Source: Plasmodium coatneyi (Eukaryota; Apicomplexa; Aconoidasida; Haemosporida; Plasmodiidae). Taken from it: a DNA stretch of 64,000 bases. The position numbers were made by a program, and so were the translations under genes. Position 1 is the first letter of the stretch, and each line of letters opens with the position of its first letter. The DNA is taken from assembly GCF_001680005.1 (NCBI RefSeq), contig NC_033567.1, forward strand, positions 4,712,001 through 4,776,000, read 5' to 3'. The notes beneath the pieces are model-generated. The model was not told where the DNA came from. It worked only from the letters and a program-made list of their open reading frames with translations, and searched no databases. This document shows, piece after piece, positions 60,575 to 64,000 of this stretch.

Positions 60575-60647
60575 GGGTAATGTGAGGCTCGAACTCACGA
60601 CCTCGGGATTATGAGACCCGCGCGCTAACCGACTGCGCCAATTACCC
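60575..60647 (-). tRNA. tRNA-Met (CAT), elongator type
   Basis: A full 73-base cloverleaf: acceptor GGGTAAT with ATTACCC, D arm GCGC/GCGC around AGTCGGTTA, anticodon loop CTCATAA, T arm GTGAG-TTCGAGC-CTCAC. The TTC in the T loop and the non-initiator stem mark it as elongator Met. Internal A and B boxes (GTTCGAGCC) are intact. No intron. Confidence 0.97.
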
Positions 60648-62068
60648 TTAGATAAAATAAGTGAATTTTAAGAGCATACTACTCTTTTGTCAAAATTTCC
60701 CGCTACCATAACTCCTCCCAAAATATATATGCGTGATGGGTGGGAAGAAAAAATTATTTTGCCAAAAAAATTGTTTTTAAAAAAAGATTGTTTGGGGAAT
60801 ATGTCGATTGGGTTAAATATAAATTTTTTTAAACGCAATATTTTCGACTTAAGTAAATAATGAAGCATTTGCCTGTGGTGTTACAACTTGGGATGGATAT
60901 ATATATTTTTTTACGAATGTTTTAAATTAACAAGCATATAAGAAGCATTTTTGCATGATATCACAGCAAAGAGCAGTCTAGTTATATAACTTATGAGTTT
61001 TTTTTTTTTTATTCACTTTTTGCGCGCTCATTTTTTTGAAAATAAAAAGGGGTTATTTGGAGCTCGCGAATTGTTAGTGACTTTCCCGAGAATGGTTTCC
61101 TCTCCCGGATAACACTTCTCCTATATGATAATTAGAAAGGCATAATTTTTTTTCCGCGTCAAAGGCTTTATATAACTAATTAACCTGAAAATGCTTATCA
61201 TTTAGGCAGCCCGCTTTGCAAAAATATGTTCAATTTATTTTCCTCTATTGAGTGGTCCTTATTTTCGTGCTACCCTCAACGTGTGGATGATATGCTTAAC
61301 TACATAGTGCCGTCATTTTTTTTACAAATGTGTTGCTTTGTGAAGAGTCAAAAAATTGGGGAAAAAAACGTAACAGTTAAATTTTGTTCTCCATTTTTAC
61401 ATTAAGGGTAGGAACTATTTTCTGTTGGAGAAAATTGCACACACGCTGGAGGAGGCATATAAGCAAAAGGCTCAAACTGTGATGCATGACGCAGCATTTT
61501 CTCTTCAAAGAAGGTAAAAAAAAGAAAAATGCAATTCGCAATTTTCTCTCCATTAAACGAAGCGGTAAATGTGTACAGGCATTTTTGAACGCACAAACCG
61601 TTGCTCCTCATTTAGTGAAGAATATTTTTATGGGGAACGGACAGCCATTTAATCCCTGCGGCGAATGATTCATTTTTTGCGTCAAAATGGTACGCCAAGT
61701 GTGTTTCACCTTAGAAAAAAGGAAAAAGGCAGACATGTGACATGATAAAAAGGCGTGTCAAGCAATGATCAAACAGCATGGCCTTTTTTTCAAATAACAT
61801 TCTGATTTTGTCTTTAATATTGACAATGACTTTGACATTGATATTGACTTTGACATTGACCTTGCTGTTGACCTTGATGTTGACACTGATGTTTCCCCAT
61901 TTTTGCAATGGGAAAGGGCGGTATAAATAAACATACGCAGAGAGTACACAAAAATGCACTTCGCGTTGACCAAGCGCTGCGGGCAGTGCACAATTGGGAC
62001 AGGTACATATAGCTATGTTTAAGAATGGCGAGTTCACTATACGTCGCTTTATTGGAGGGGAAAAAATT
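60648..62068. other. Intergenic between tRNA-Met and tRNA-Sec
   Basis: A/T-rich with T/A runs. It includes the TTGACA-type hexamer repeats at 61819-61890. No open frame looks coding. Confidence 0.45.
61819..61890. repeat. 6-nt based TTGACA/TTGACT tandem repeats
   Basis: About twelve imperfect hexamer units (TTGACA, TTGATA, TTGACT, TTGACC) sit about 180 bases upstream of tRNA-Sec. They look like a simple satellite. Confidence 0.8.
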
Positions 62069-62158
62069 GCACCGATGAGTTAGCATGGTTGCTAAGTATG
62101 ACTTCAAATCATTTGGCGTAGAATTTCTGCGCAGAGGTTCGATTCCTCCTTCGGTGCG
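62069..62158 (+). tRNA. tRNA-Sec (anticodon TCA), selenocysteine
   Basis: A 90-base tRNA with all eukaryotic tRNA-Sec hallmarks: acceptor GCACCGA with TCGGTGC extended toward 9 pairs, a 6-bp D stem TTAGCA/TGCTAA with a 4-base loop, anticodon stem ATGA/TCAT around CTTCAAA (anticodon TCA, reading UGA), a long variable arm (GGCGTAGAATTTCTGCGC), and a 4-bp T stem GAGG/CCTC around TTCGATT. The discriminator is G. Aligned by eye with human tRNA-Sec, the anticodon region and both ends agree closely. It is charged with serine and converted to selenocysteine; Plasmodium makes a few selenoproteins. The first T4 downstream is at 62200-62203. Confidence 0.95.
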
Positions 62159-64000
62159 GTAAGAAGGGATTTGCAGATGGAAAAAATAAAAGTTTCTGTT
62201 TTATCGTTATCGTCCATTTTGCGAAAAAGGAACTTTAAGTTAATTTATGATATAATAAATTTTTGTATGAATAATAAATTATGTCAATGTTTGGGAAAAT
62301 CCGAAAAAAAGAAAGGAAACATTTTGCCAACTTAAATAAAAGTAAACGAACCAACCACTATAGAAATAAAATAACTATTATTATAAGCGTGAATAAAAAA
62401 TGGTGTTGCTTTTCTGTTTTTCTAGGGGCAAAACTATGTTCGCAAAAATTGAGGCATTGGGACGAAGTGGTATTGAAAAAGGAGCAATGTTGTAAAAAGG
62501 GGGAAGAGTAGTTCCATTTAGTGGTCAAATGATAAAGTGTGTAAATGCAGCTGATCAACAAAAAGGAGGGAAGCCTTTTATGCGATTCAGGTAAAGGGGA
62601 CAAGACCCCCTTGCTACGCAGATGTGCGACCAAAGAAATATACACACACAATTAGGTGGCCAAATGGGCGCACATTTTTTAGGTTAATATTTTCGTCACA
62701 TTTAAGATTGAGAAGTACCTTCTTTGACGTTCCGATACTACACCAAAGTTGGTAACCACAGTATACCTTCTCTTCCTTTTTTCCTTTTTTAAAAAAAGTT
62801 CAAAGCCCGTAAAATGGGAAAGGCTCATCTTGTGACATCACAAAACGGTTAATTCACGCGCGTCATTGTAAATTCAGATATATGCAAAATTATGCTTATT
62901 GGCAGGGAACATTCGTGAGCTTATATATTTTTTGTTTTTGCGTGTAGATTAAAGGGGAGAAGTTGTAAGTGCTATCTGCAAGACGTGCAACTTAATTGTA
63001 TTTGTTACTTTCCCAAATGGATGAAGTGCCTAATTGTACGTCTTTGAGGTGTACACCCAACACGCGTATGGCGCCCCATAGGAGCTTAACCATGTTAGGA
63101 AGTTATGAACATTCCCATGACTGTTATTGTGTAGCATTAGAACGTTACTGACGTATAGATGGTGGTGGTAGTTACATGCATGCTCTTTAGAATGTAGAGC
63201 AAACTTGTTTACATGCGAAGGGGAGACACATATTCAGGGGAAGGAACATAAAAAAGGTAGCCTTAAAAAAGGGCCTTTTACTTTTCTGAACAAACCATAA
63301 CTATTTCGGTTTGGGAAAGAAGTCAATTGGTTTATATTACCAAATGTGAAGGATGGTTTGGGTGGCTTTCTCTTTTTTGTGGGCCTACATCTTTTTTTTG
63401 TGTGTTCATATGTTATTTTTATCTTTTAGTCCCTTTTGTCCCATTTCGAACACAGGGCTTAACCGTACGTCGCGACGAAGTGGGACAGTGTGCGAAGCGT
63501 TAGGCGCATTTTCCATTTGGGGTGCCTCGCCAATGGCAAGTGACCTTTTGTCATTTCTGAGTTACGGAAGTTGGGGATACCTTTTGTGCATACACCCCAG
63601 GTGGTTAATTACGTACCCACGTGTGCACAGATGCGTGGGCCCACTTTTTTCCCTTAAGCCCTTTCTCTACACCCGTAGCATTTGAACGAATCTATACATT
63701 TTTGTGAAGAACTTATCATACTTTTGCCCATTTGCTGATCTAATGGTCTACATAAAAGGTAGGCCCCCTTTGGCCATGTGGTTCTATGAATTCGGTCCCT
63801 GCATGGACAAACTGTGAATAATATATTACACTTCCTGGGTTCATAGCGGGGTTGCAAATATGCGAGGTCCACAAACGCATTGTATGTGCCTGTTCAAATT
63901 GCGCCAAAAGTTGGATTGAACTTTAGCTTTTTTTCCTATGCAAGTGTGTGTTTATCCAAAAATGGCAATATGGAGGGGAGGTCAGCACAAATGGTCGATT
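62159..64000. other. Right end of window, no gene seen
   Basis: Two ATG-initiated frames occur here (62281-62511, 76 codons; 63353-63685, 110 codons), but their composition is not protein-like and neither has splice partners I can defend. The rest is A/T-rich intergenic sequence. Confidence 0.4.

Noticed and set aside
62281..62511. 76-codon frame after tRNA-Sec, considered as a selenoprotein
   Set aside because: No in-frame TGA with a recognisable SECIS downstream, and composition is not protein-like.
1..64000. CRISPR arrays, insertion sequences, operons or bacterial-type regulation
   Set aside because: The window is eukaryotic nuclear DNA; all repeats are simple or coding satellites and no transposase-like gene is visible.

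Overview
The window is nuclear DNA of an apicomplexan, almost certainly a Plasmodium of the vivax/cynomolgi/knowlesi group. Base composition is moderate for the genus, intergenic DNA is full of long A and T runs, coding sequence carries Asn/Lys/Ser-rich low-complexity inserts, and introns are short with GT-AG ends. The gene order (NF-YC-like histone-fold protein, Rieske protein, SUN-domain protein, CS/TPR protein, Ski2-like helicase, copper transporter, TPx1, primase small subunit, GET4, CPSF3, metacaspase-like protein) matches, from memory, the P. falciparum chromosome 14 block around PF3D7_1438400-1439500. The species cannot be fixed from sequence alone.

Layout. 1-640: 3' exon of a small membrane protein (+). 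2.07-5.27 kb: NF-YC-type histone-fold protein with a very long repetitive tail (-), split by an apparent frameshift. 5.3-11.6 kb: 6.3 kb without a confirmed gene, with one candidate spliced gene (-). 11.6-12.7 kb: Rieske protein of complex III (+). 13.86-18.93 kb: SUN-domain membrane protein (-). 20.4-24.6 kb: CS-domain plus TPR protein resembling the dynein assembly factor DNAAF4 (-). 25.2-33.1 kb: two-cassette Ski2-like RNA helicase (-). 33.28-33.60 kb: a previously hidden three-exon gene for a 61-residue membrane protein (+), head to head with the helicase. 34.7-35.8 kb: copper transporter (-). 37.2-37.7 kb: 2-Cys peroxiredoxin TPx1 (-). 38.1-39.1 kb: candidate small spliced gene (+). 39.6-43.4 kb: DNA primase small subunit in 15 exons (-). 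44.5-45.3 kb: GET4 (-). 47.0-49.7 kb: CPSF73/CPSF3 endonuclease (+). 50.4-57.2 kb: metacaspase-like protein (-). 57.2-64 kb: no convincing protein gene, but tRNA-Met followed by a two-hairpin RNA (-), a long inverted repeat, and the selenocysteine tRNA (+).

The genes do not form a pathway: this is an ordinary core block of housekeeping and parasite-specific genes. The most unusual items are the tRNA-Met/two-hairpin unit that appears to share one Pol III terminator, tRNA-Sec, a metacaspase fold lacking both catalytic residues, 15-nt (5-residue) degenerate coding repeats in three unrelated genes, and several small spliced genes that a simple reading-frame scan misses. At least three genes are interrupted at homopolymer runs, which suggests assembly errors rather than pseudogenes. 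P. falciparum locus names quoted here are from memory and were not looked up.
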